A stretch of DNA of 64,000 nt. Source: Enemella dayhoffiae (GTDB taxonomy: Bacteria; Actinomycetota; Actinomycetes; Propionibacteriales; Propionibacteriaceae). Numbering within the stretch: position 1 is the first letter of the stretch; every line of letters begins with the position of its first letter. Both the position numbers and the translations under genes were made by a program. Below, piece by piece: positions 37,923 through 46,791 of this stretch. The DNA lies in NCBI RefSeq assembly GCF_002250625.1, contig NZ_NMVQ01000012.1:186001-250000 (forward strand), in the 5' to 3' direction. The notes below the pieces were generated by a model, which was not told where the DNA came from, did not search any database, and was given only the letters and a program-made list of their open reading frames with translations.

Positions 37923-38269
37923 CTAGGAGGTCACGGCAGCAGCCCGACACGCCGCGCGGCGACGACCTCCTCCCACCGCGAACCCGCCTTCTCCGGTCAG
38001 GGTCGCGGCGATCCGGTTCAACTCCTCGGGCAGCCCCGGCTCGGCACAGCCGGCGGCCAGATTGCGCAGCTGCGCGAACGCGTCACGGACCGCCTCCGTA
38101 TCGGCCGCCTCCCTCGCCTCCTCGGCCCGGACGCTGACCCGGACACCCCTCGGCCTGCTGCTCGGCCAGCGCATCCTGCACGGCCCGCTGCTGCCCGAGC
38201 TCGCGCCCGGCGTCCGCGGCGACCTGTAGCACCCGATCACCGACCGCCTGGCTGTACCGAGTGGCGGCC
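37923..38269 (-). pseudogene. Decayed helical protein gene, frameshifted and lacking a start
   Basis: The first frame reads ATRYSQAVGDRVLQVAADAG through EQQAEG (about 38269-38140). After a G4 run near 38145 the sense continues in another frame as VRVSVRAEEAREAADTEAVR to a stop at 37923. An in-frame TAG at 38270-38272 and no start codon indicate that the 5' end is lost. The product would be Ala/Glu-rich and helical. No family is recognised. Confidence 0.5.
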
Positions 38270-38325
38270 TAGATCACCGTCCGGATCCGGCCGCCGACAA
38301 CCACCGGTACAGCCAGCACTCCACT

Positions 38326-38564
38326 CACCTGTTCGGCGGTGCCGGCGCGTTCCTGCCCGAGGCCTTCGACACCCGCTATCGCTACACCGGCGCCGGGATG
38401 GCCTACAACCTGGCAGGCGTGCTCGGCGGCGGATCACTCCCCTGGTGGCCGCCGGGCTGAGCACGGGCTGGCACATCGGTGTGATGCTCGCCGGGATCGG
38501 GGTCTTCTCGCTGTTCTGCATCGTGTTGATGGCCGAGACCCGGCACCGCGCGATGCACCACTGA
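38326..38564 (+). pseudogene. C-terminal remnant of a major-facilitator (MFS) transporter
   Basis: HLFGGAGAFLPEAFDTRYRYTGAGMAYNLAGVLGGG is encoded first. After a one-base shift near 38424-38433 the frame continues as TPLVAAGLSTGWHIGVMLAG and on to AETRHRAMHH and a stop at 38564. Together these form the last two to three helices of an MHS/ProP-type transporter (motif FPxxxRYxGAGxxYNLxGxxGGG). Everything upstream is missing, so this is a truncated and frameshifted fossil. Confidence 0.7.
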
Positions 38565-38636
38565 CCAGACCGGGGTACGCCCGGCCCAGACGGCGTCGCG
38601 TTCTGAGCGCGACCGCTGTCGGAGCCACCTGCCATC

Positions 38637-41600
38637 ATGGCGTCCATGGATCCGCTCGCCGGCTTCTCGCCGCCCGTACGCGAGTGGTTCGGCAATTCCT
38701 TCGCCGAGCCGACCGAGGCCCAGACCGACGCCTGGCGCGCGATCACCGCCGGCGAACACGCGCTGGTGGTGGCGCCCACCGGCTCCGGCAAGACCCTGGC
38801 CGCCTTCCTGGCCGCCCTGGACGACCTGGTCACCGATCCCCCGGCGCCCGGCGACGGCTGCCGGGTGCTCTATGTGTCGCCGCTCAAGGCGCTGGCCGTC
38901 GACGTGGAGCGCAACCTGCGCGCCCCCTTGCGCGGCATCTCCCGGGCCGCCTCGCGGCTCGGCCTGACCGAGCCCGAGGTGCGGGTCGGCGTACGCTCCG
39001 GGGACACCTCACCCACCGACCGCCGCCGGTTGCAGGCGAAACCGCCGGACATCCTGATCACCACCCCTGAGTCGCTGTTCCTGATGCTCACCTCGGCCGC
39101 CCGGGAAACCCTGGCCGGGGTGCGCACGGTGATCCTGGACGAGGTGCACGTGCTCGCCGGCACCAAGCGCGGCGCCCATCTCGCGCTCTCCCTGGAACGC
39201 CTCGCCGAGCTGACCGAGCGGCCCTTCCAGCGGATCGGGCTGTCCGCGACCGTACGCCCGCCGGAGCGGGTCGCCGAGTTCCTCTGCGCCAGCGCACCGG
39301 TTCGTCTGGTGCTGCCGGCCTCGACCAAACGTTGGGACCTGCAGGTCGTCGTGCCGGTGGAGGACATGGCCGATCCGGGCGCGGGCAGCGACACCGCCGA
39401 GCGACGGTCGATGTGGCCGCACCTGACCGATCAGATCCTCGACGAGGTGCTGTCGCACCGTTCCACGATCGTGTTCACCAACTCCCGCCGGATCGCCGAG
39501 CGGCTCACCGCCCAGCTCAACGAGGCGTACGCCGAACGGCTCGGCGAGCAGGTCCCCCGCGAGGTCGCCAGCCCGGCCTCGGTGATCGCGCAATCCGGTG
39601 CCAGCAAGGGATTCGACGGCACCGACGAGCAGGTGCCGGTGATCGCCAAGGCCCATCACGGGTCGGTGTCGAAGGAGCAGCGGGCCATCGTCGAGGACGA
39701 CCTCAAGTCGGGTCGGCTGCGGTGCGTGGTGGCCACCTCGTCGTTGGAGCTGGGCATCGACATGGGTGCCGTCGACGCCGTGGTCCAGGTCGAGTCACCG
39801 CCCTCGGTGGCCAGCGGGCTGCAACGGGTCGGGCGGGCCGGACACCAGGTCGGTGCGATCTCCCGCGGGTTGTTCCTGCCCGCCCATCGCGGTGACCTGG
39901 TCGAGACCGCGTGCGTGGTGGACCGGATGCGCACAGGGTTGATCGAGGAGGTCGCCGAGCTGCGCAACCCGCTCGACGTGCTGGCCCAGCAGGTGGTCGC
40001 GATCTGTGCGGGGGAAGAGATCGCGGTCTCCGACCTGTTCACAATGGTACGCCGCAGCGCCCCCTTCGCGACCCTGCCGCGCAGCGCCTTCGACGGGGTG
40101 CTCGACATGCTCGCCGGCCGCTACCCGAGTGAGGAGTTCGCCGAGCTGCGACCCCGGTTGACCTGGGATCGGGAGCGCGACGTGCTGATCGGCCGCCCCG
40201 GCGCCCAACGGCTCGCCGTCACCTCCGGCGGCACCATCCCCGACCGCGGCCTGTTCGGGGTGTTCCTGGTCGGCGGCGACCAGGGGGGCGGGCCCGGCCG
40301 GCGGGTCGGTGAGCTGGACGAGGAGATGGTCTACGAGTCGCGGGTCGGTGACGTGTTCACCCTCGGCACCACGGCTTGGCGGATCGAGGCGATCACCCAC
40401 GACCAGGTGCAGGTCTCCCCCGCCGGCGGCCAACCCGGTCGGTTGCCGTTCTGGAAGGGTGACACCCCCGGTCGACCGCTCGAGCTGGGGCTGGCCCAGG
40501 GAGCGCTGGTCCGCGAGCTCGCCGGCAGCAGTGAGGCGGCCACCGATCGACTGGCCGAGATCGGCCTGGATCCTCGCGCAGGCGACAATCTCGTCCGCTA
40601 CCTGGCCGAGCAGCGCGAGGCGACCGGCGCGGTGCCGACCGACACCACCGTGGTGCTGGAGCGCTTCCGTGACGAGCTCGGCGACTGGCAGGTGTGCCTG
40701 CACGCCGGCCTCGGTACGCCGGTGCTGGCCCCGTGGGCGCTGGCGATCGGCCACCAGGCCCGGCAGCGGCTCGGGGTCGAGGTGCACGCCACGGCCACCA
40801 ACGACGGGATCGTGATCCGGGTGCCCGACTCCGACGGGGCCCCGCCCGGTGCCGAGCTGGTGGTGATCGAGCCCGAGGAGGTGGAGTCGATAGTCACCCA
40901 CGAGGTGACCGGATCGGCGCTGTTCGCCTCCCGGTTCCGCGAGTGCGCGGCGCGGGCACTGCTGCTGCCGCGCCGCGACCCGCGCGCCCGCTCTCCGCTG
41001 TGGCAGCAGCGCATGCGAGCGGCCCAGCTGTTGGAGGTGGCGGCCGGGCACCCCGATTTCCCGATCGTGCTGGAGACCGTGCGCGAGTGCCTGCACGACG
41101 TGTTCGACCTGCCCGGATTGCTCGCCCTGCAACGAAAGGTGGCCGCCCGCCAGATCCGCGTGGTCGAGGTGGAGACCCCGCGCGCCTCGCCGATGGCCCG
41201 ATCCCTGCTGTTCGGCTATGTCGGGGAGTTCGTCTATGAGGGCGACAGTCCGCTCGCCGAGCGGCGGGCGGCGGCGCTCACCCTGGACAGCGGGCTGCTG
41301 GCCGAGCTGCTCGGCACCGACGCGCTGCGACAGGTGCTCGATCCGGCCGTGATCGCCGAGGTGACCAGCGAGCTGCAGTGGCTGGCGCCGCACCGCCGGG
41401 CCACCAGCACCGAGGCCGTGTTCGATCAGCTGCGCACGATCGGCCCGCTGTCGGCCGCCGAGGTGGTCGCCAGATGCGTCGACGGGGTCGCCGATGCCGC
41501 GCTGGCCGAGCTGCAGCGCCAGCGCCGGGTGGTGGCGGTGCGGATCGCCGGTGAGGAGCGGCTGGCGGTGGTGGAGGATCTTCCCCGCCTGGCCGACGCC

Positions 41601-43112
41601 CTGGGCGTACCGGCTCCGCCGGGGTTCGGAGTGACCACGGCCGAGGGCGAGCCGCTGACCGACCTGGTGCTGCGCTGGGCGCGCTGCCACGGGCCGTTCA
41701 CCGAGCGCGAGCTGGCGGCCCGGCTGGGGCTCGGGGTGGCCGTGGTCGCGGCGGAGCTGCGTACGATGACCGCCCGCGGCACGCTGGTCCGCGGCCGGTT
41801 CGACAGCGACGCCGAGGGCGAGCAGTGGTGCCACCACCGGGTGCTGGGGCTGATCCGCCGGCGTACCCTGGCCGCCCTGCGTGCGGCGGTGGAGCCGGTC
41901 GAACAGGCCACCTTCGGCCGCTTCCTGCCCGCCTGGCAGGGCGTCGGCGGGGAGGCCCGCGGGATCGACGGCGTCGCCCAGGCCCTCGACCAGCTGGCCG
42001 GGGCCGCCGTGCCCGCGTCGATGCTGGAGACGATGGTGCTGCCGGCCCGGGTGAGCGACTATGCCCCGTCGATGCTGGATGAGCTGCTCACCGCCGGCGA
42101 GTTCAGCTGGACCGGTGACGGGGCGATTGGCGCAAACGACGGCTGGGTGCGGTTCTGGCCCGCCGACCTGGCCATCCCGCCGGCCGACACCGCCGACCTG
42201 TCCCCGCTGGCCGGCACGCTGCGGGAGCGGCTGGAGCGCGGCGGCGGCTGGTTCTTCGACGACCTGGTGCACGCCGACCACTCGCGCGCGGACTGGGAGC
42301 AGGCGTTGTGGGAGCTGGTGTGGGCCGGCCGGGCACGGGCCGACACCTTCGCGCCCGTGCGGGCGCGGGCGGCGTCCGGGGCGATGCGGTCGACGCGTAC
42401 GCCGCGGGTGCGGTCCCGTTCGTGGATGCTGCGCGCCTCGCGCCGCCAGCTCCGCGTGCCCGCCGCCCCGAGCACGGTCGGCCGCTGGTCGGCCACTCCC
42501 ACCGAACCTGACGCCGCGGAGCGGGCGGCGACCGAACGACTGGTGCTGCAGCTGGACCGCTATGGCGTGCTCACCCGCGGCAGCGTGCTCGCCGAGCAGC
42601 CGGGTGGCTCCTTCGGACCGAGCTATCGGGCGCTGGCCCGGCTCGAGGAGAGCGGGCAGTGCCTGCGCGGCTATTTCATCGACGGCCTCGGCGCGGCCCA
42701 GTTCGCCACCGCGGCAACGGTGGACCGGCTGCGCGACCAGGGCCCGGTGGGCACCGTCGTGCTGGCCGCCAGCGACCCGGCCAACCCCTACGGTGCGGCG
42801 CTGTCATGGCCGGAGCGGGAGGGGCATCGACCCAGCCGGCGCGCCGGTTCGGTGGTGGTGCTGGTCGAGGGGCGGCTGGTGCTGCACCTCGAGCGGGGGG
42901 TTCGCACGGCACTCACCTTCGGGGGTGACGACCCGGGGCGGGATCTTGCCGCGGCGGCCGAGGGGCTGGCGGCGACGATCCGGTCCCACCGGATGCCGGG
43001 CTGCACGGTCGAGCGCGCCGACGGGGAGCACATCTTCGACCACCCGTTGCGTGCCGCGCTCGAGGCGGCCGGGTTCACGATGACCCCTCAGGGCCTGCGT
43101 CTGCGCAGCTGA
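38637..43112 (+). CDS. lhr: ATP-dependent helicase Lhr (large helicase-related, full length)
   Basis: This 1491-aa superfamily-2 DNA repair helicase of the MMC-inducible actinobacterial type has RecA-like domain 1 with motif I APTGSGKT, motif II DEVH (LDEVHVLAG) and motif III SATVRPP. Domain 2 carries TSSLELGIDMGAVDAV and the arginine-finger motif QRVGRAGHQ. A winged helix, the Lhr-specific core and a long C-terminal (Lhr-CTD) half follow. ATG 38637 or 38646 may be the start. The gene follows the pseudogene zone and sits between recA/DUF3046 and clgR. No SOS box is seen in front, although mycobacterial lhr responds to DNA damage. Confidence 0.95.
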   Translation: MASMDPLAGFSPPVREWFGNSFAEPTEAQTDAWRAITAGEHALVVAPTGSGKTLAAFLAALDDLVTDPPAPGDGCRVLYVSPLKALAVDVERNLRAPLRGISRAASRLGLTEPEVRVGVRSGDTSPTDRRRLQAKPPDILITTPESLFLMLTSAARETLAGVRTVILDEVHVLAGTKRGAHLALSLERLAELTERPFQRIGLSATVRPPERVAEFLCASAPVRLVLPASTKRWDLQVVVPVEDMADPGAGSDTAERRSMWPHLTDQILDEVLSHRSTIVFTNSRRIAERLTAQLNEAYAERLGEQVPREVASPASVIAQSGASKGFDGTDEQVPVIAKAHHGSVSKEQRAIVEDDLKSGRLRCVVATSSLELGIDMGAVDAVVQVESPPSVASGLQRVGRAGHQVGAISRGLFLPAHRGDLVETACVVDRMRTGLIEEVAELRNPLDVLAQQVVAICAGEEIAVSDLFTMVRRSAPFATLPRSAFDGVLDMLAGRYPSEEFAELRPRLTWDRERDVLIGRPGAQRLAVTSGGTIPDRGLFGVFLVGGDQGGGPGRRVGELDEEMVYESRVGDVFTLGTTAWRIEAITHDQVQVSPAGGQPGRLPFWKGDTPGRPLELGLAQGALVRELAGSSEAATDRLAEIGLDPRAGDNLVRYLAEQREATGAVPTDTTVVLERFRDELGDWQVCLHAGLGTPVLAPWALAIGHQARQRLGVEVHATATNDGIVIRVPDSDGAPPGAELVVIEPEEVESIVTHEVTGSALFASRFRECAARALLLPRRDPRARSPLWQQRMRAAQLLEVAAGHPDFPIVLETVRECLHDVFDLPGLLALQRKVAARQIRVVEVETPRASPMARSLLFGYVGEFVYEGDSPLAERRAAALTLDSGLLAELLGTDALRQVLDPAVIAEVTSELQWLAPHRRATSTEAVFDQLRTIGPLSAAEVVARCVDGVADAALAELQRQRRVVAVRIAGEERLAVVEDLPRLADALGVPAPPGFGVTTAEGEPLTDLVLRWARCHGPFTERELAARLGLGVAVVAAELRTMTARGTLVRGRFDSDAEGEQWCHHRVLGLIRRRTLAALRAAVEPVEQATFGRFLPAWQGVGGEARGIDGVAQALDQLAGAAVPASMLETMVLPARVSDYAPSMLDELLTAGEFSWTGDGAIGANDGWVRFWPADLAIPPADTADLSPLAGTLRERLERGGGWFFDDLVHADHSRADWEQALWELVWAGRARADTFAPVRARAASGAMRSTRTPRVRSRSWMLRASRRQLRVPAAPSTVGRWSATPTEPDAAERAATERLVLQLDRYGVLTRGSVLAEQPGGSFGPSYRALARLEESGQCLRGYFIDGLGAAQFATAATVDRLRDQGPVGTVVLAASDPANPYGAALSWPEREGHRPSRRAGSVVVLVEGRLVLHLERGVRTALTFGGDDPGRDLAAAAEGLAATIRSHRMPGCTVERADGEHIFDHPLRAALEAAGFTMTPQGLRLRS

Positions 43113-43118
43113 GGTCGG

Positions 43119-43391
43119 TCAGGCCGCGGCGCGGACCTCGCGTACCGGCTGGACCGGGCGCTCGGCGATCGCCAGCTTGCCGCTGACGGTGGACAGCAAC
43201 TGCGACATGGGCAGCTCAAGGGAACCACAGATGGCCGCCAACAGCTCGCTGGAGGCCTCCTTCTGCCCACGCTCCACCTCGGACAGGTAGCCCAGGCTGA
43301 CCCGGGCCAGGCCGGACACCTCGCGGAGCGTGCGGCCCTGCTGGACCCGCTCCTCACGCAGGGTCTCCCCGACCAACTCACGCAAGAGCAT
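43119..43391 (-). CDS. clgR: ClgR-like XRE-family transcriptional regulator
   Basis: This ~90-aa activator of clp protease and stress genes reads MLLRELVGETLREERVQQGRTLREVSGLARVSLGYLSEVERGQKEASSELLAAIC, which is nearly the ClgR consensus. The HTH spans about residues 20-45. ATG at 43391 is chosen because conserved sequence begins there and AGGAGG lies 11 bases upstream. An in-frame ATG at 43415 is an alternative, with a -10-like TAGAGT 6 bases before it. ClgR homologues sit beside cinA/pgsA in mycobacteria too. The C-terminal ERPVQPVREVRAAA ends in Ala residues, as expected for a ClpP-degraded regulator. Confidence 0.9.
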   Translation of the reverse strand: MLLRELVGETLREERVQQGRTLREVSGLARVSLGYLSEVERGQKEASSELLAAICGSLELPMSQLLSTVSGKLAIAERPVQPVREVRAAA

Positions 43392-43498
43392 TGGTGTGGT
43401 TCCCTCCTCGGCCATGACTTGACTCTACCCAATCGCACCGACCGCGCACAGACCCGGCACGCCCGACGGGTGCAGGCTCAACCCGCACGCCAGCAGGA

Positions 43499-44005
43499 TT
43501 ATTCCGCACCGAGCAGACAGTGCAGTCGAATCAGCGCGTCGGCCACGGCGGCCCGTCGGATCGCATCCCGGTCCCCACCGAGCGCCAGCCGTTCCGCACC
43601 GGCGCCGGGGGCCGAGCCCGCGGCGTACCAACCGCAGAAGACGGTGCCGGCGGGGTGGCCCTCCTGGATCCCCGGGCCGGCCACCCCGGTCAACGCGACC
43701 GCAACCTGGGCGCCGCACCGCGCGGCGGCTCCGGCGGCCATCGCGCGCGCGGTGTCCGGGGCCACCGCGCCCACGCGCTCCAGCAGCTCCGCGGGTACGC
43801 CGCCGAGCGAGGCCTTCAGGTCGGTGGCGTAGGTGATCAGCCCACCGCGATAGACGGTCGATGCCCCGGCCACCGCGGTCAGGGTGGCCCCGAGCAGTCC
43901 CCCGGTGAGCGACTCGGCGGTGGCGAGGGTTTGCCCGGCCGAGACGGCCGCGGCGATCACCGCACCGGCCAGCTCCGACAGCTCCGCGTCAGTCGTCGTC
44001 GCCAC
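43499..44005 (-). CDS. pncC: CinA C-terminal-domain protein (nicotinamide-nucleotide amidase type)
   Basis: This ~168-aa CinA/PncC amidohydrolase converts NMN to nicotinate mononucleotide in pyridine-nucleotide recycling. Hallmarks are LATAESLTGGLLGATLTAVAGASTVYRGGLITYAT and ALTGVAGPG. The start is GTG 44005 (VATTTDAELSEL), with GTG 44026 as an alternative; both overlap pgsA, by 17 or 38 bases. It is the third gene of the rimO-pgsA-cinA run, an order conserved in Actinobacteria just before clgR and recA. A competence role is not implied. Confidence 0.9.
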   Translation of the reverse strand: MATTTDAELSELAGAVIAAAVSAGQTLATAESLTGGLLGATLTAVAGASTVYRGGLITYATDLKASLGGVPAELLERVGAVAPDTARAMAAGAAARCGAQVAVALTGVAGPGIQEGHPAGTVFCGWYAAGSAPGAGAERLALGGDRDAIRRAAVADALIRLHCLLGAE

Positions 44006-44609
44006 GCGGACCGGCGACCTGTTCACGGACGTAGTCGATCCCGGTGAACACGGTGACGATCACCGCGACGGCCATCAGGATCCAGGAGACGATCTCCGGG
44101 ACCACCGCCGAGGTGATCGGCTGGCCCCACAGATAACCGGGTAGCGGCAGCAGGTACATGACCAGGGCGATCGCCTGGATGGTGGTCTTGAACTTGCCAC
44201 CCTTGTTGGCCGCGAGCACGACGCCGCGGCGCAGCAGCACGAACCGCATCACGGTGATGCCCCACTCGCGGACCAGCACCAGGATGGTCACCCACCACGG
44301 CAGCTCGCCGAGCACGCTGAGCCCGATGAACGCCATGCCGGTCAGCGCCTTGTCGGCGATCGGGTCGGCGATCTTGCCGAAGTCGGTGACCAGGTTGGCG
44401 CGGCGGGCCCACCAGCCGTCGACGAAATCGGTCAGGATCGCGATCACGAACACCACCGTGGTGGCCTGGCGCCAGGCAGGGTCGCTGGGGTGGATCAGCA
44501 GCATCACCGCGAAAACCGGGACCAGCAGAATTCGGATCCCGGTGAGCACATTCGGCCCGTTCACCTGGGACACCGACCCCGGCCGGGTGGGGGTGGCTCC
44601 GGCACTCAT
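43989..44609 (-). CDS. pgsA: CDP-alcohol phosphatidyltransferase (phosphatidylglycerophosphate synthase PgsA-type)
   Basis: This 206-aa integral-membrane enzyme couples CDP-diacylglycerol to an alcohol, probably glycerol-3-phosphate. The CDP-OH-P signature D(G)xxAR ... G ... D ... D is present as DFVDGWWARRANLVTDFGKIADPIADK. About five transmembrane helices include IRILLVPVFAVMLLI and IVSWILMAVAVIVTVFTGI. The ATG start overlaps the rimO stop as ATGA, and cinA overlaps its own stop. This is the PgsA3-like copy found next to ftsK and clgR in mycobacteria; the acceptor alcohol is inferred. Confidence 0.92.
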   Translation of the reverse strand: MSAGATPTRPGSVSQVNGPNVLTGIRILLVPVFAVMLLIHPSDPAWRQATTVVFVIAILTDFVDGWWARRANLVTDFGKIADPIADKALTGMAFIGLSVLGELPWWVTILVLVREWGITVMRFVLLRRGVVLAANKGGKFKTTIQAIALVMYLLPLPGYLWGQPITSAVVPEIVSWILMAVAVIVTVFTGIDYVREQVAGPRGDDD

Positions 44610-46051
44610 CGCTGCGCCTCCACGATCAGGTCGACTCCTTCGCTGCCCACGACGGTACCGGACACGAGCGTCCCCACGGAGACGGTTCCGGGTTCGCCGA
44701 CGAGTTCGCAGCCACCGTCGACCTCGGGGCCCTGGTGGGCGGCCCGCCCGATCGGCCGACCGCCCTCGTCGACCTCCTCGATCAGCACCCTGACCGCTTC
44801 CCCGATCCGCTCCTCGGCACGCTGGTCGACCAGCTCGGCGGCCAGGTCGGAGACGGCGGCGCGCCGCGTCTCGACCTCGTCGGCGTCGATCTTGTCCGGC
44901 AGCCCTGCCGCCTCGGTGCCGTCCTCGTCGGAATAGCCGAAGACGCCGATGGCGTCCAACCGCGCCGCGGACAGGAAGTCGGTGAGCACCTGCACGTCGG
45001 CCTCGGTCTCTCCGGGGAAGCCGAGGATCACGTTGGAGCGGATGCCGGCGGTCGGCGCCAGCGCCCGCACCTGGTCGATCAGCGCCAGGAACGAGCCCGG
45101 ATCGCCGAAGCGGCGCATCCGACGCAGTACCGGGTTGCTGGCGTGCTGGAAGGACAGGTCGAAATAGGGCACCACCTTGTCGGTGCTGCAGATGGCGCGG
45201 ATCAGATCGGGTCGGGTCTCGGCCGGCTGCAGATAGGAGACGCGGATCCACTCCAGCCCGTCGACCGCGGACAACTCGCCGAGCAGCTTCTCCAGACTGC
45301 GCAGGTCGCCCAGGTCCTTGCCATAGGAGGATGAGTTCTCGCTGACCAGGAACACCTCCTTGACCCCGTGCTGGACCAGCCACTCGGCCTCGGCGACGAT
45401 CTCGGTGGGCCGTCGGGAGAGGTAGGCCCCGCGGAACGCCGGGATCGCGCAGAAGGCGCAGCGCCGGTCGCAGCCCGACGCCAGCTTGAGCGGCGCCATC
45501 GGCCCGCTCCCCAGTCGGCGGCGCTGCACCCGGGCCGCGGTGTTCGCGATCGATCCGGTCACCTCGGGCTCCTGAGCCTGTCCAGGGGCTGTGCCCTGAG
45601 CCGGTCGAAGCGCAGCCTGGCGCTCCACCGGGCTGAGCGGCAGCAGCGTACGCCGATCCCGCGGCACGTGGGCCTGGGGGCGTACGCCGGCAAGGATCGA
45701 GCGGAGCCGCTCGTCGATATCGGCGTACGCGTCGAAGCCGAGCACCGCGTCGGCCTCCGGCAGTTCGTCGGCGAGTTCCTTGCCGTAGCGCTCGGCCATG
45801 CAGCCCACGGCGACGACCGCCTTGGCCGAGCCGTGCTCCTTCAGGTCCGAGGCGGCCAGCAGCGTATTGATCGAATCGGCCTTGGCGGCCTCGATGAACC
45901 CGCACGTGTTCACCAGCACCGCCTCGGCATCCTCGGCCTCGTCGACCAGCCGGAACCCGCCGGCCTCGAGGCGGCCGGCGAGCTCCTCGGAGTCGACGTC
46001 ATTGCGGGCGCAGCCGAGGCTGACCAGGTGAACGGGAGTGGCTTGTGTCAT
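44606..46051 (-). CDS. rimO: Ribosomal protein S12 methylthiotransferase RimO
   Basis: This 481-aa radical-SAM enzyme beta-methylthiolates Asp of ribosomal protein uS12. The UPF0004 cysteines are VSLGCARNDVDSE, VNTCGFIEAAK and VGCMAERYG. Radical SAM is SGCDRRCAFCAIPAFRG. The C-terminal TRAM domain spans about residues 400-478. Between the N-terminal and SAM domains (residues ~145-165) is an extra Ala/Gln/Pro-rich insert encoded by a REP-like DNA element. ATG at 46051. It heads the rimO-pgsA-cinA run. It is distinguished from MiaB by KADSINTLL and the S12-specific context. Confidence 0.95.
   Translation of the reverse strand: MTQATPVHLVSLGCARNDVDSEELAGRLEAGGFRLVDEAEDAEAVLVNTCGFIEAAKADSINTLLAASDLKEHGSAKAVVAVGCMAERYGKELADELPEADAVLGFDAYADIDERLRSILAGVRPQAHVPRDRRTLLPLSPVERQAALRPAQGTAPGQAQEPEVTGSIANTAARVQRRRLGSGPMAPLKLASGCDRRCAFCAIPAFRGAYLSRRPTEIVAEAEWLVQHGVKEVFLVSENSSSYGKDLGDLRSLEKLLGELSAVDGLEWIRVSYLQPAETRPDLIRAICSTDKVVPYFDLSFQHASNPVLRRMRRFGDPGSFLALIDQVRALAPTAGIRSNVILGFPGETEADVQVLTDFLSAARLDAIGVFGYSDEDGTEAAGLPDKIDADEVETRRAAVSDLAAELVDQRAEERIGEAVRVLIEEVDEGGRPIGRAAHQGPEVDGGCELVGEPGTVSVGTLVSGTVVGSEGVDLIVEAQR
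45570..45611. repeat. Paired REP-like elements inside rimO
   Basis: Two direct copies of the CCTGAGCCTGTCGAAGG-type palindrome, TCCTGAGCCTGTCCAGGG (45570-45587) and CCCTGAGCCGGTCGAAGCG (45593-45611), lie in frame and encode the family-atypical linker around GTAPGQAQEP. Confidence 0.7.
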
Positions 46052-46079
46052 GACCGGACAAGCCTAGCCGGGCGACGCT

Positions 46080-46113
46080 GGCGGAGCGACCCACCGATCC
46101 GGACCGCTCCGCC
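46080..46113 (-). terminator. Hairpin terminator after the TIGR03086-type gene
   Basis: GGCGGAGCG (46080-46088) and CGCTCCGCC (46105-46113) form a perfect 9-bp stem in the 71-bp gap between the TIGR03086-type gene and rimO. It separates the two same-strand genes. Confidence 0.65.
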
Positions 46114-46122
46114 CCGAGCAGC

Positions 46123-46707
46123 TCAGCGCGAGCGGCCGGTGAGGTTGGCCAACCGCTCGGTCGGGCCGGCGTCGGCGATCGGTTCGACCGCGTCGGCGAA
46201 CGGAATCTCGGCACCACGCTGGGCCGGCAGCGCCCGCTGCATCACCGGCAGCAGGGTCTCGGCGAGGGCCGGGTCGGTCTCGCAGGGCTGGCCGGTGGCC
46301 ACCGCCAGGTCCCAGCCGTGGACCAGGTTCTCGCTGGCCATGATTCCGATCCCGGCTGCGGCCGGCACCGTGCCGAACGGGGCGGTGATCGGCTCCCCCA
46401 GCTGGCTGGGCGACCAGTTCGCCCAGGCCTCGGCCCCGCACCGGTTCACCTCGCGGAGCTCGGCGGCGAGCCGGGCGGGGTCGACGGAGGTGAGCGGGAC
46501 CATCGCCGGGGTGTCGCCGACGGCCCGGTCGGTGGCGTACGCCAGGGTGCGCTGTGCAACGCCGAACAGGTGCTCGATCAGCTGGGCGACGGTGTACTCG
46601 GTGCACGGGGTGGGTTGTTCGAGCTGATCGCGGCGGACTCCGGCGACGAGGTCGGCGACCCAGTCCTGGGCGGAGGTGAGCTGGGGGCGGAGGTCGGGGA
46701 GGTTCAT
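46123..46707 (-). CDS. TIGR03086-family metal-binding (DinB-fold) protein
   Basis: This 194-aa mycothiol-dependent/MDMPI-like protein has the metal motif TPCTEYTVAQLIEHLFGVAQRTL (His near 47), a second site SENLVHGWDLAVATGQ, and the closing FADAVEPIADAGPTERLANLTGR that defines the TIGR03086 group. GAAAGGAA precedes ATG at 46707. It is divergent from a WYL-domain regulator, the usual arrangement for this family, so it is probably the regulator's target. The chemical substrate is not known; detoxification is often suggested for the superfamily. Confidence 0.88.
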   Translation of the reverse strand: MNLPDLRPQLTSAQDWVADLVAGVRRDQLEQPTPCTEYTVAQLIEHLFGVAQRTLAYATDRAVGDTPAMVPLTSVDPARLAAELREVNRCGAEAWANWSPSQLGEPITAPFGTVPAAAGIGIMASENLVHGWDLAVATGQPCETDPALAETLLPVMQRALPAQRGAEIPFADAVEPIADAGPTERLANLTGRSR

Positions 46708-46748
46708 GGTGGTTCCTTTCGGTGAGGTTGCCTCCACCCTCTCGCCGA

Positions 46749-46773
46749 AACACTGACACCATCTGTCAACGTT
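46749..46773. promoter_or_regulatory. Inverted-repeat operator between TIGR03086 and WYL genes
   Basis: TGACA-CCATC-TGTCA (46754-46768) is a perfect inverted repeat, extending imperfectly to 10-bp arms (46749-46773). It lies mid-way in the 84-bp divergent promoter region, 24 bases before the WYL regulator start, and is the obvious candidate site for that regulator. Confidence 0.65.
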
Positions 46774-46791
46774 TTCCGGCATCATCGGGTC

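Noticed and set aside
37516-37950. A 144-codon minus-strand protein gene upstream of recA
   Set aside because: It runs through the SOS box and overlaps DUF3046 in another frame. Its composition is Arg/Gly-rich without motifs, so DUF3046 is the real gene.
39795-42281. An 828-codon minus-strand open frame opposite lhr
   Set aside because: It has no recognisable domain, low-complexity His/Gln/Gly/Leu composition, and covers the well-conserved Lhr gene in the mirror codon frame.
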